Positions 1 through 8,218 of a stretch of 64,000 bases of DNA are shown in pieces. The stretch is from positions 1,860,001 through 1,924,000 of the forward strand of contig NZ_CP163528.1 in the NCBI RefSeq assembly GCF_041081105.1, given 5' to 3'. The notes under the pieces were generated by a model. It saw nothing but the letters and a program-made list of their open reading frames with translations, was not told the DNA's origin and did no database searches. This stretch comes from Promicromonospora sp. Populi (GTDB lineage Bacteria > Actinomycetota > Actinomycetes > Actinomycetales > Cellulomonadaceae). Each line of letters begins with the position of its first letter. The first letter of the stretch is position 1. Both the position numbers and the translations under genes were made by a program.

Positions 1-1561
1 CCTCCTCCGGCCCCAGGCCGGCCACGTCGGGCACCGTGACGGGCGGCGGGCCGTCCGACACCGTGAGCCGTACCTGCTCGTCGGTCGGGACCTGGGCGGC
101 CTCGCGGACCGACACCCAGATCACCGTGTCGCGCGCGACGTCCTCGGAGTACTCGCGCGAGACCTCGATATCCGTCAGGCCCACGCTGCCCAGGGCCGAC
201 CGCGCCTCCTCCTCGGACATGCCGACCAGCCCGGCCGGTACCTCCACGAGGTCGGGCCCGAGCGAGACCACCAGGCGCACGGGATCGTCGCGCAGCCACC
301 GCCGGCCCTCGTCGGGGGTTACGGAGATCACCTCGCCGTCGGGCACCTGAGAGCTGTACTCCTCCTCGGTCGACGGCGTCAGCCCCGCCTCGGTCAGCGC
401 CTCCTCGGCCCGCTCGACAGTGGCACCCACAACGCCGTCGGGCACGGTCGCGTACGCACCCGGGCCCTGCTCGACGTACCACCAGGCGGTGACCAGGACC
501 GCCACCAGCGCGACGGCCAGCCAGATCTTGGCGCCGCGCCCGCTCCGCCGGGGCGGCGGGGGCGGCGGAGGTGGTGCCTGGGCCAGCTGGCGCTGGGCTG
601 CCCAGCCGCCGGCCGGCGGCCGTTCCACCACGGCGGTGCGCGCCGCCTTCACGGCGGCCGACGACGGCGGTGGCGCCGCCTTGGCGGGGATGTCCAGCAC
701 CTCGTTGGGGATCTGCCGGAACGTGCTGCGCAGCGCGTCGAGCGCCACCGCGGCGTCGTGCGGGCGGCGGTCCGGGTCGCGCGCCGTGAGGGCGCGCACC
801 AGCAGGTCCAGGGGACGGCCCAGGTGGCCGGCGAACGCGCTGACGGGCGGCACGTCGGTGTTGACGTGCGCGAACGCGACCTGGATGGGCCCCTCGCCCT
901 CGTGCGGCAGGCGGCCGGTGAACAGCTCGAAGGCGAGGATCCCCACGGCGTACACGTCGGCGCGCTTGTCCACGTGCCCGGTCGAGATGGTCTCGGGCGC
1001 GAGGTAGGCCACCGTGCCCAGCACGGTGCCCGTCGTGGTGTTGGACACCTCGGAGACAGCGCGCGCCAGGCCGAAGTCCGCCACCTTCGGCCGGCCAGTG
1101 CCCTGCTCCAGCAGCACGTTCTCCGGCTTGATGTCGCGGTGCACTATCCCCTTGGCGTGCGCGGCCGCGAGCGCGGACAGCACCACGTCGAGGATGGCGA
1201 ACGAGCGCCGCAGCGTCAGGTCACCGTCGCGGATGAGCTGGCGCAGGTTGGTGCCCGGCACGTACTCCATGGTCAGGTAGCGCATGTCGCCGTCGGTGCC
1301 CTGGTCGTAGACCGCTACGACGCCGTGGTGGTGGAGGCCGGCCGCCGAGCGCGCCTCGCGCTCGAAGCGCTGGCGAAAGCTCTCCGCCTGCTCGCCCTCG
1401 GCCAGGTGGGGGTGCATCACCTTGAGCGCGATCTCACGGTTCAGGCGCGTGTCCTGCGCACGGTAGACCGTGGCCATGCCGCCACGCGCTACGCGCGCGA
1501 CTATCTGGTACCGCCCGTCGACCAGGCGGCCGATGAGCGCGTCTGTCGTCACCTGAGCCAC
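1..1561 (-). CDS. pknL: PASTA-domain Ser/Thr protein kinase (PknL/PknB type), C-terminus off the left edge
   Basis: Transmembrane eukaryotic-type kinase that senses cell-wall fragments through external PASTA repeats. Reading the minus strand gives a Gly-rich loop (VARGGMATVY), the catalytic loop HRDIKPEN and DFG, then a Pro-rich linker with a run of eight prolines, one membrane helix (WLAVALVAVLVTAWW, near position 500) and at least two PASTA repeats before the edge cuts the gene. The divergent Rv2175c-like neighbour reproduces the mycobacterial pknL/Rv2175c pair; M. tuberculosis PknL lacks PASTA domains, whereas I recall corynebacterial PknL having them. I chose GTG 1561 because a -10 box TACACT ends 7 nt before it; GTG 1552 is the alternative and neither has a Shine-Dalgarno. 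The ORF is open to base 1, so the stop and remaining PASTA repeats are missing. Confidence 0.93.
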   Translation of the reverse strand, partial: MAQVTTDALIGRLVDGRYQIVARVARGGMATVYRAQDTRLNREIALKVMHPHLAEGEQAESFRQRFEREARSAAGLHHHGVVAVYDQGTDGDMRYLTMEYVPGTNLRQLIRDGDLTLRRSFAILDVVLSALAAAHAKGIVHRDIKPENVLLEQGTGRPKVADFGLARAVSEVSNTTTGTVLGTVAYLAPETISTGHVDKRADVYAVGILAFELFTGRLPHEGEGPIQVAFAHVNTDVPPVSAFAGHLGRPLDLLVRALTARDPDRRPHDAAVALDALRSTFRQIPNEVLDIPAKAAPPPSSAAVKAARTAVVERPPAGGWAAQRQLAQAPPPPPPPPRRSGRGAKIWLAVALVAVLVTAWWYVEQGPGAYATVPDGVVGATVERAEEALTEAGLTPSTEEEYSSQVPDGEVISVTPDEGRRWLRDDPVRLVVSLGPDLVEVPAGLVGMSEEEARSALGSVGLTDIEVSREYSEDVARDTVIWVSVREAAQVPTDEQVRLTVSDGPPPVTVPDVAGLGPEE

Positions 1562-1677
1562 GGATGGGAGTGTACGGGTGACCACCGACGCCCTGGGTGA
1601 AAGGCGCATACCGGACGAGAGGCCGTTGCCGGATCGTTGCCGTGCCCCGAACCCGCGCCACACCGTACGCTTCTGCT

Positions 1678-2043
1678 GTGACTGATCTCGACGCCCTCGT
1701 GGGCGAGTGGATGACCCTGCCCGACCTTGCCGAGATCCTCGACATCGAGGTCGGCAAGGCGCGCGGCATGGTGCGCGACCGGCAGGTGGTGGGTATCAAG
1801 CGCGGCGAGCCCAAGACGTTCCAGGTCCCCGCCAAGTTCGTGCTGCCCGACGTCGAGGGCCGGCCGGGCGTGATCCCGACCCTGCGCGGCACCGTCATGG
1901 TGCTGTCCGACGCCCAGTTCACCGAGGAGGAGATCCTCGAGTGGCTGTTCACGCCGAACGACGAGCTCGGCGAGCAGCCGGTGGACTCCCTGATCAACGG
2001 CAAGCGCGCCGCGGTGCGCCGGGTGGCGCAGTCGCTGTTCTGA
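1678..2043 (+). CDS. Rv2175c-family DNA-binding protein
   Basis: 121-residue protein of the Rv2175c family: an N-terminal winged-helix-like segment (WMTLPDLAEILDIEVGKARGMV) and a C-terminal segment containing TEEEILEWLF. In M. tuberculosis the homologue binds DNA and is a PknL substrate whose phosphorylation reduces DNA binding. Here it is divergent from the PASTA kinase with only 116 bp between starts, which supports the same partnership. An upstream in-frame ATG at 1597 exists, but GTG 1678 fits better: a TACGCT -10 box (1666-1671) ends 6 nt before it, and family similarity begins there. It is followed after 2 nt by the phosphopantetheinyl transferase, so the two are probably co-transcribed. 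Confidence 0.85.
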   Translation: MTDLDALVGEWMTLPDLAEILDIEVGKARGMVRDRQVVGIKRGEPKTFQVPAKFVLPDVEGRPGVIPTLRGTVMVLSDAQFTEEEILEWLFTPNDELGEQPVDSLINGKRAAVRRVAQSLF

Positions 2044-2045
2044 CC

Positions 2046-2735
2046 GTGTCGTCGGGTCTCGTCCGGCGGGCCGTCGGCCCCGGGCCCGCGGTCCACGCCC
2101 TCTGGGGCACCGGCACGCCGTCGTCGCTGACGGAATCGCTGACGGAATCGCTGACGGAATCGGAGGCACGCGCCGTCGCCGCTGCCGTGCCTTCGCGCCG
2201 CCGGGAGTTCGCGGCGGGGCGCGCCTGCGCGCACGCGGCGCTCGACGAGCTCGGGTACCCGGGCTGGTCGCTGCTGCCCGGGCCGCGCAGGGAGCCGCTG
2301 TGGCCCGACGGCGTGGTGGGGAGCATCAGCCACTGCCCGGGTCTCGCGGCGGCGGTGGCGGCCCGCTCCACGGACACGCTCGCCATCGGGATCGACGTCG
2401 AGACCGACACTCCCCTGCCCGGGGGTGTGACGAGGTCCGTCATGGACGCCGGTGAGGCCAGTGCGATCGAGCGGCTGGCGGCGCAGGACGCGGCGACACC
2501 GTGGGGGCGGCTCCTGTTCAGCGCCAAGGAGTCGCTCTACAAGGCGTGGTACCCCCTGCGGCACGAATGGCTCGGCTTCGAGGAGGCCAGCATCGAGCTG
2601 CGCACGGACGGCACGTTCCTGGCCCGCATCCACCGGGCGGAGACCGCCCCGCTCCCCCGGGCGGTCACCGGGCGCTGGGTCCGGGGGAACGGCGTGGTGG
2701 TCACCGCACTCGTGCTGCCGGCCGAGGTCGCCTAG
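2046..2735 (+). CDS. 4'-phosphopantetheinyl transferase (Sfp/EntD type)
   Basis: 229-residue enzyme that transfers phosphopantetheine from CoA to carrier-protein serines. Visible motifs: RRREFAAGR (51-59), GSISHC (92-97), the Mg-binding IGIDVE (114-119) and FSAKESLYK (158-166), all in the order of the EntD/Sfp group. GTG 2046 starts 2 nt after the preceding stop. Residues 28-39 are a three-fold SLTE repeat encoded by three perfect 12-bp copies at 2127-2162, upstream of the catalytic core. The stop shares the palindrome CTAG with the stop of the convergent aroG. No PKS or NRPS gene is in the window, so the carrier substrate is unknown; fatty-acid ACP or a distant cluster are both possible. Confidence 0.88.
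   Translation: MSSGLVRRAVGPGPAVHALWGTGTPSSLTESLTESLTESEARAVAAAVPSRRREFAAGRACAHAALDELGYPGWSLLPGPRREPLWPDGVVGSISHCPGLAAAVAARSTDTLAIGIDVETDTPLPGGVTRSVMDAGEASAIERLAAQDAATPWGRLLFSAKESLYKAWYPLRHEWLGFEEASIELRTDGTFLARIHRAETAPLPRAVTGRWVRGNGVVVTALVLPAEVA
2127..2162 (+). repeat. 3 x 12-bp perfect tandem repeat in the phosphopantetheinyl transferase
   Basis: Three identical copies of ctgacggaatcg in a row. The unit is 12 bp, so copy-number change would add or remove four residues (SLTE) without a frameshift. It lies in the N-terminal part of the protein, ahead of the first conserved motif. Confidence 0.97.
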
Positions 2736-4054
2736 GACCGCAGCATCTCGGCGACCTGGAAGGCCAGCTCCAGGGACTGCTGGTGGTTCAGGCGCGGGTC
2801 GACGAGCGTCTCGTAGCGCAGCGCCAGGCCGGCGTCGGATATCTCCTCAGCTCCGCCAAGAACCTCGGTGACGTCGTCACCGGTGAGCTCCATGTGCAGG
2901 CCGCCGGGCACGGTGCCCAGCGCCTTGTGGACCTCGAAGAACCCGGCCACCTCGTCGAGCACGTCCGTCAGCCGGCGGGTCTTGTACCCGCTGTCGGAGG
3001 TGATGGTGTTGCCGTGCATCGGGTCGGTCACCCAGGTGACGTTCGCGCCGGACCAGGTGACGGCCTCGACGATGGACGGGAGGACGTCCCGGACCCGGCC
3101 GGTGCCCATGCGCGTGATGAACGTGAGCCGCCCGGGGACGTTCTCCGGGTTGAGCCGCTCGGTGAGGGCCAGGGCGTCGGCCGGCGTCGTCGTCGGGCCC
3201 AGCTTCACGCCGATGGGGTTCGCGATGCGCGCCATGAAGTCGACGTGCGCGCCGTCGAGCTGGCGGGTGCGCTCCCCGATCCAGAGGAAGTGCGCGCTGG
3301 TGTCGTAGGCCTTGCCGGTGCGCTGGTCGGTGCGGGTCAGCGCCCGCTCGTAGTCGAGCACCAGGGCCTCGTGGCTGAGGAAGAACTCGACGGAGCGCAG
3401 CGCGTCGAAGTCGGCTCCGCAGGCGTGCATGAACCGGATGGCGCGGTCGATCTCGTCCGCCGTCTTCTCGTACCGCGCGTAGGCGGGGTTGGTCATGAAG
3501 CCGCGGTTCCACTCGTGCACCTGCCGCAGGTCGGCGAACCCGCCCTGCGTGAAGGCCCGCACCACGTTCGCCGTCGCGGACGAGATCCGGTAGGCCTGCT
3601 CCAGCCGCTCCGGGTCGGGCAGACGAGCCTCCGGCGTGAACGGGAAACCGTTGATCATGTCGCCGCGGTAGGTGGGCAGCGTCACGCCGTCGCGCGTCTC
3701 CGTGTCGCTGGAGCGCGGCTTGGCGTACTGGCCGGCCATGCGGCCCATCTTGACCACCGGCGTGCTCGCCCCGTGGGTGAGCACCACCGCCATCTGCAGG
3801 ATGGTGCGGATCTTGTTGCGGATGCGGTCGGCGTTCGCCTCGGCGAACGTCTCCGCGCAGTCCCCGCCCTGGAGCAGGAACGCCTCGCCCCGACCGGCGG
3901 CGGCGAGCCGCTCGGTCAGGGTGTCGGCCTGTGCGGGCACCACTATGGGTGCCGCCTGGGCCAGGCGGCCGGTCGCGGCCGCCAGCGCGGCCTGGTCAGG
4001 CCACGTCGGCTGCTGGCGCGCCTCCAGCGTGCGGAAGTGGTCCAGAGCCTGCAC
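2732..4054 (-). CDS. aroG: Class II 3-deoxy-7-phosphoheptulonate (DAHP) synthase
   Basis: First enzyme of the shikimate pathway: phosphoenolpyruvate + erythrose 4-phosphate to DAHP. The 440-residue sequence carries class II landmarks: AQQPTW-like start (ARQQPTWPDQ), GEAFLLQGGDCAETF with the metal-binding Cys, KMGRMAGQYAKPRS, TYRGDMINGF, GERTRQLDGAHV, GVKLGPT and a C-terminal WVTDPMHGNT. GTG 4054 is the start I prefer, 6 nt beyond the end of the upstream phosphofructokinase, whose last codons carry a possible GGAG; the sequence before it (CTGAGCCC) offers no ATG. It is the homologue of M. tuberculosis AroG (Rv2178c), which lies at the same place next to pknL. Translation is probably coupled to the phosphofructokinase. 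Confidence 0.95.
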   Translation of the reverse strand: MQALDHFRTLEARQQPTWPDQAALAAATGRLAQAAPIVVPAQADTLTERLAAAGRGEAFLLQGGDCAETFAEANADRIRNKIRTILQMAVVLTHGASTPVVKMGRMAGQYAKPRSSDTETRDGVTLPTYRGDMINGFPFTPEARLPDPERLEQAYRISSATANVVRAFTQGGFADLRQVHEWNRGFMTNPAYARYEKTADEIDRAIRFMHACGADFDALRSVEFFLSHEALVLDYERALTRTDQRTGKAYDTSAHFLWIGERTRQLDGAHVDFMARIANPIGVKLGPTTTPADALALTERLNPENVPGRLTFITRMGTGRVRDVLPSIVEAVTWSGANVTWVTDPMHGNTITSDSGYKTRRLTDVLDEVAGFFEVHKALGTVPGGLHMELTGDDVTEVLGGAEEISDAGLALRYETLVDPRLNHQQSLELAFQVAEMLRS

Positions 4055-4059
4055 CGGGC

Positions 4060-5286
4060 TCAGTGCTCCGCCGGGGCGGCCGGCACGAGCGGCTGGCCGA
4101 TGTCCGCGAGGATCTGCCCGAACCACTCCTGCGAGACGTCGAACGCCTTGCCGCCCGCGATGCGCGGGAACGCGATGGCCTTGAGCCGGTCGCCGTCCTC
4201 CTCGTCGTGGCCGATCACGCCGGACTCGCCGCGCAGCGCGCACTCGACCGCGTAGTCCGTCATGGACTTGATCAGGCGCAGGTCGTCGGCGTTCGCGGCC
4301 GCGGCACGCGAGTAGTAGCCGGACTTCTGCACCAGCGTCTTCTCCGCGCCCAGCTTCTCGGCGAACTGCTTGGCGAACCACTGGCCCGGGTTGATCGTGT
4401 CGAGCTTGACGTGCCCGAACGGGTCGCGCTCCACCGTCTCCCCCGCGGCCTCCAGCTGCGCCACGATCTCGTGCATGCCGGCGCCCTCCGACAGGAAGAT
4501 GTTGACGTTGCCGATCTCGTCCATGACGCCGCGCAGGCGCTTGGCCTCGCCCTCCAGGTCGATCTCGAGCTCCGGCAGGAACACGGCGTGCACGTCCCAG
4601 CGCTCACGGGACAGGCCGAGAGCCGGTGCCCACTCCTGCTCGTCGAGCCACTCCCGGTACTTCCCGGCCGTCGCGGCGGTCAGCCAGCCGCAGTGCCGGC
4701 CCATGACCTCGTGCACGATCAGCATGCGCGGGCCGACCCGGTTCTCACCGATGACGTTGGCCGCGAACTTCGCGCCCTCCTCGGCGGCGGTCCACGCGCC
4801 GAGCGACTGCTTGATCGGCACCACGTCGTTGTCGATGGTCTTCGGCAGGCCCACCACGGTGAGCTCGTAGCCGTTCTCGTGCAGGTAGGCGGCCAGGTCG
4901 GCGGCCGTCGTGTTGGTGTCGTCGCCACCGATGGTGTGCAGCACGTCCACGCCGTCGGCCTTGAGCTGCTCCGCGGCCACGTGCAGCGGGTCCTGACCCT
5001 CCTGGACCAGACCCCGCCGAACCGCGTCCTTGACGTTGGTCAGCTTCACGCGCGAGTTGCCGATCGGCGAGCCGCCGAAGCGGTGCAGGATCGGCGCCTG
5101 CTTGCGGGCCTCGTCGTCGATCAGGATCTTGTTGCCCGTCAGCAGGCCGTGGTAGCCGTGCAGGTAGGCGATGATCTCGATCTCGGGGTCGAGCTCGGTG
5201 TAACGCTCGATCAGACCGCCGACCGAGGACGACAGGCAGGGCGCGAAGCCGCCGGCGGTCAGCAGGGCCACACGACGAACAGCCAT
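4060..5286 (-). CDS. pfp: Pyrophosphate-dependent 6-phosphofructokinase
   Basis: 408-residue phosphofructokinase of the PPi-using type: fructose 6-phosphate + PPi to fructose 1,6-bisphosphate + Pi, reversible glycolysis/gluconeogenesis step. GGDDTN (120-125) has the second Asp that blocks ATP and marks PPi use, followed by PKTIDND (149-155) and MGRHCGWL (195-202). The usual first nucleotide loop GGD(C/A)PGLN is replaced by GGFAPCLSSS, the form I recall for the Propionibacterium enzyme. ATG 5286 is preceded by GAGGTG at good spacing; the upstream in-frame MRGALP extension is not needed. The gene is followed within a few bases by aroG, linking glycolytic flux and the aromatic pathway in one operon. 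Confidence 0.93.
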   Translation of the reverse strand: MAVRRVALLTAGGFAPCLSSSVGGLIERYTELDPEIEIIAYLHGYHGLLTGNKILIDDEARKQAPILHRFGGSPIGNSRVKLTNVKDAVRRGLVQEGQDPLHVAAEQLKADGVDVLHTIGGDDTNTTAADLAAYLHENGYELTVVGLPKTIDNDVVPIKQSLGAWTAAEEGAKFAANVIGENRVGPRMLIVHEVMGRHCGWLTAATAGKYREWLDEQEWAPALGLSRERWDVHAVFLPELEIDLEGEAKRLRGVMDEIGNVNIFLSEGAGMHEIVAQLEAAGETVERDPFGHVKLDTINPGQWFAKQFAEKLGAEKTLVQKSGYYSRAAAANADDLRLIKSMTDYAVECALRGESGVIGHDEEDGDRLKAIAFPRIAGGKAFDVSQEWFGQILADIGQPLVPAAPAEH

Positions 5287-5489
5287 CGGAAGTGCACCTC
5301 TCATGGGGGAAAGTTAGCGGGCACCGCGGCCGGCGATCGCCCGCGCGGCTCCCTCGTCGTCATCCTACTGACGCCCGCCGCCCCTGCTCGGCGCGTCCGG
5401 TGAATGAGCATCCCGCCCGACGACGCCGGCGGCCACCGACGAACCCGGGGCTCGACTCGGGCATACCGCACATGAGATACTTAATGCGA

Positions 5490-5518
5490 GCCTCCCGGTG
5501 CCTAATGGCCCGGGAGGC
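5490..5518 (+). promoter_or_regulatory. Hairpin burying the ribosome-binding site of the GNAT gene
   Basis: Perfect 9-bp stem (5490-5498 with 5510-5518), 11-nt loop. The 3' arm contains the GGGAGG Shine-Dalgarno (ggagg at 5513-5517), 9 nt before ATG 5527, and the 5' arm contains its complement cctccc. The stem is followed by ttt only, so it could also act as an attenuator, but occlusion of the ribosome site is the simpler reading. Confidence 0.6.
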
Positions 5519-5526
5519 TTTCCGTT

Positions 5527-6078
5527 ATGACGAACCCTCTTCTGACGAACCCTCCGGGCTCCCGGACCGCCCGCCTCACGATGCGGCCCACAACACCCGC
5601 CGACCGCCCGGTCCTCGACCGGCTCTGGCTCCTGTTCCGGCACGACATGTCCGAGGTCTCGGGGGCGCTGCCCGACCCGAGCGGCCAGTTCCGGCGCGAG
5701 CGGCTGGACGCCGCGTTCACCGACCCGGCCTGGCACGGTGTCCTCGCGCACCTGGAGCCCGCCGACGGCGCCCCTGCGTCTCCCGTCGGGTTCGCGCTGG
5801 TCCGCGGGCTCGACGGCCCGACCCGGGTGCTCAGCTCGTTCTTCGTGGTGCGCGGGGCGCGGCGGGCCGGCGTCGGGCTACAGCTCGCGGCGCACGTGCT
5901 GGCGAGCCTCCCCGGCCGGTGGGAGATCGCGTTCCAGGACGCCAACCTGCCGGCCGTGCGGTTCTGGCGAACGGTCGCCACGACCGCCGTCGGGCAGGGA
6001 TGGACCGAGGAGCACCGGGCCGTGCCCGGACGCCCGGAGACCCCGCCGGACACTTGGATCTCGCTGACGACCGCCTAG
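5527..6078 (+). CDS. GNAT-family N-acetyltransferase
   Basis: 183-residue acyl-CoA-dependent acetyltransferase. The GNAT core is visible as VLSSFFVVRGARRAGVGLQL (motif A, with the RRAGVG pyrophosphate loop) and the motif B region ALEIAF-like WEIAFQDANLPAVRFWR near the C-terminus. Substrate cannot be read from sequence. It stands alone between a divergent phosphofructokinase operon and a convergent fadD; its Shine-Dalgarno lies inside a hairpin (5490-5518), suggesting conditional translation. The gene end is separated from fadD by a very long palindrome at 6108-6175. Confidence 0.85.
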   Translation: MTNPLLTNPPGSRTARLTMRPTTPADRPVLDRLWLLFRHDMSEVSGALPDPSGQFRRERLDAAFTDPAWHGVLAHLEPADGAPASPVGFALVRGLDGPTRVLSSFFVVRGARRAGVGLQLAAHVLASLPGRWEIAFQDANLPAVRFWRTVATTAVGQGWTEEHRAVPGRPETPPDTWISLTTA

Positions 6079-6107
6079 GGAGCACCCGGCCTGCACGGGC
6101 CCTGAAA

Positions 6108-6175
6108 CGACTTCGGTCCGTTGCTCTGAGATCGGTCGTTTAACTGACCGATCTCAGAGCAACGGACCGAAGTCG
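6108..6175. terminator. Very long perfect hairpin (30-bp stem) between convergent genes
   Basis: Arms 6108-6137 and 6146-6175 are exact reverse complements over 30 bp, with an 8-nt loop gtttaact. It lies between the stops of the GNAT gene (6078) and fadD (6222) and can terminate transcription from both sides. There is no T-tract on either side. The stem is far longer than an ordinary intrinsic terminator. Confidence 0.8.
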
Positions 6176-6221
6176 CCGTGCCCCACGTGCAACCGACCGA
6201 GGTCAGCAACCGAGGTGAGGG

Positions 6222-8054
6222 TCAGCCGATCAGGTGCAGGCTGTCCTTGTTCTTGTCCGCGTAGAGGCGCTCGACGTCGGCGTCGAAGTCCTTCAGGAAC
6301 ACCGCACGCTTCACGCTCTGCTTCGGCGTGAGGTACCCGTTCTCGATGCTCAGGTCACCCGCCAGCACGACGTACTTGCGGATCGACTCCGCCTGGGACA
6401 CCGCCTTGTTGGCCCGCTGCACAGCTACGTCCAGCGCGGCCAGGACGTCGGGGTCCTTGCGGGCCTCCTCCACGGACAGCGCGGGCTTGCCGTGCATCTT
6501 CAGCCAGCCCGGCAGGCCCTCGGCGTCGAGCGTGACGAGCGCCCCGATGTACGGCCGGTTGTCGCCGACCACCACGCACTGGCTGACCAGCGCATGGGAC
6601 CGGATGCGGTCCTCGAGGTTCGAGGGCGCCACGTTCTTGCCGCCCGCGGTGACGATGATCTCCTTCTTGCGGCCGGTGATCCTGAGGAACCCATCGTCGT
6701 CCAGCTCGCCCAGGTCGCCGGTCCGGAACCAGCCGTCCTCGGTGAACGCCTCCGCCGTGGCGGCCTCGTTCTTGTGGTACGCCCGGAAGATGTGGTGACC
6801 CTTGAGCAGGATCTCCTTGTCCTCGGCGATCTTGGCGGAACAGCCCGGCAGCTGCAGGCCGACCGAGCCGATCTTCGTCGCCTCCGGACGGTTCACGCTG
6901 GTCGGGGCCGTGGACTCGGTGAGGCCGTAACCCTCCAGCACCTTCAGGCCCAGGCCCCGGTAGAAGTGGCCGAGGCGCTCGCCCAGCGGACCGCCGCCGG
7001 AGACCGCGAACTCCGCCCTGCCACCCAGCCGGGCGCGCAGCTTGGAGAACACCAGGGCGCTGGCGACCTTGTGCTGCAGCGTCAGCCCCAGGCCCGGGCC
7101 CGACGGCGTGTCCAGCGCCTTCGACCACGCGATACCCGTCGCCGTGGCCCAGTGGAAGATCTTTGCCTTGCCGCCGGCCGCCGCCGTCTGCTCGGCCGTG
7201 TTGTAGACCTTCTCGAACACGCGCGGGACCGCGAGGATGTACGTCGGCTTGAACTCACCGAGGCCGTCGACCAGCGTCGTCGTGTCGCCCCAGTGCCCGG
7301 TGACCGTGCCGCCCGCTATCGCGAGCACGTGGATGAAGCGCGCGAACACGTGGGCCATCGGGATGAACAGGAGGGTGCGTCCGTCCTCCCTGGAGAACAC
7401 GTCCGGCACGACCTCGACGGAGTTCACGGCGAGCGACGCGAAGTTGCGGTGCGTCAGCTCCGCGCCCTTCGGCCGGCCCGTGGTGCCCGAGGTGTAGATG
7501 ATCGTGGCGAGGTCGTCGAGGCCCGCGAGGCCCCGGCGCCGCACGATCTCGGCGTCGGGCACGTCCACGCCTTCGGCCGCTATCGCGCCCAGCGCGCCGT
7601 CGTCGATGACGAGCACGTCGGTCACCAGCGGGCAGGCGTCGCGCACCTCGGCGACCGTTGCGGCGTTGCCGGCGCTCTCGGCGAAGATCAGCTTCACCTC
7701 GGCGTCCGACAGGATCCACTCGACCTGCTCGGCCGAGGACGTCTCGTACACCGGGACGGGCACCGCGCCCGCGGCCCAGACCGCGAAGTCCAGCACGGCC
7801 CACTCGTAACGCGTGCGGGACATGATGCCGACCTGGTCACCGGGTTCGATCCCGCGGGCCACGAGGCCCTTCGCCACGGCGACCACCTCGGCGTCGAACT
7901 CTCCCGCGCTCACGACGCGCCAGGGCTCACCCTTGCCGGCAGGTACCTCCATCATCGGCTTGCCGGCACCGGCGCCGACCCGCCCCGCGAGAACATCGTT
8001 GAGGTTCGAGGTTAGGGGTAGCTCGATGAGGATCGGGCTGTTGATCTCGTCCAT
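6222..8054 (-). CDS. fadD: Long-chain acyl-CoA synthetase (FadD15-like)
   Basis: 610-residue AMP-forming ligase activating long-chain fatty acids with ATP and CoA. The AMP-binding signature TIIYTSGTTGRPKGAEL lies at about 184-200; GYGLTEST, WFRTGDLGELDDDGFL and the hinge GRKKEIIVTAGGKNVAP follow in the usual order, and the length is typical of the bacterial long-chain group. ATG 8054 has CTGGAG 7 nt upstream. It is divergent from the glucokinase gene. In M. tuberculosis fadD15 (Rv2187) lies in the same syntenic block, close to an acyltransferase as here, consistent with phospholipid fatty-acid recycling. Confidence 0.95.
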   Translation of the reverse strand: MDEINSPILIELPLTSNLNDVLAGRVGAGAGKPMMEVPAGKGEPWRVVSAGEFDAEVVAVAKGLVARGIEPGDQVGIMSRTRYEWAVLDFAVWAAGAVPVPVYETSSAEQVEWILSDAEVKLIFAESAGNAATVAEVRDACPLVTDVLVIDDGALGAIAAEGVDVPDAEIVRRRGLAGLDDLATIIYTSGTTGRPKGAELTHRNFASLAVNSVEVVPDVFSREDGRTLLFIPMAHVFARFIHVLAIAGGTVTGHWGDTTTLVDGLGEFKPTYILAVPRVFEKVYNTAEQTAAAGGKAKIFHWATATGIAWSKALDTPSGPGLGLTLQHKVASALVFSKLRARLGGRAEFAVSGGGPLGERLGHFYRGLGLKVLEGYGLTESTAPTSVNRPEATKIGSVGLQLPGCSAKIAEDKEILLKGHHIFRAYHKNEAATAEAFTEDGWFRTGDLGELDDDGFLRITGRKKEIIVTAGGKNVAPSNLEDRIRSHALVSQCVVVGDNRPYIGALVTLDAEGLPGWLKMHGKPALSVEEARKDPDVLAALDVAVQRANKAVSQAESIRKYVVLAGDLSIENGYLTPKQSVKRAVFLKDFDADVERLYADKNKDSLHLIG

Positions 8055-8218
8055 TCTGACTCCAGTGGCAGTACTGACCGTGCCTGCAAAGATACCGGGA
8101 ATCGGACTCTTCGTGGTGCAGCGCTCGCGGTCGCTACCCTGGGTGTGCGCACCGGCTCGGTGTCGCCTCCTTTTTGACGGTCCCTAGACCGTCGCGCAAC
8201 CAGAGAACGCGAGGACGA

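Noticed and set aside
5287..5526. Possible tRNA or small RNA in the gap before the GNAT gene
   Set aside because: No cloverleaf or CCA-end pattern; only the 9-bp hairpin is convincing.
6234..8015. Long plus-strand ORF opposite fadD
   Set aside because: Antisense shadow rich in Arg, Ala and Gln, no domain; fadD is clearly the gene.
8176..8193. Terminator or riboswitch in the glucokinase leader
   Set aside because: Only a 6-bp stem with the T-run on the wrong side for plus-strand termination; no known riboswitch core seen.
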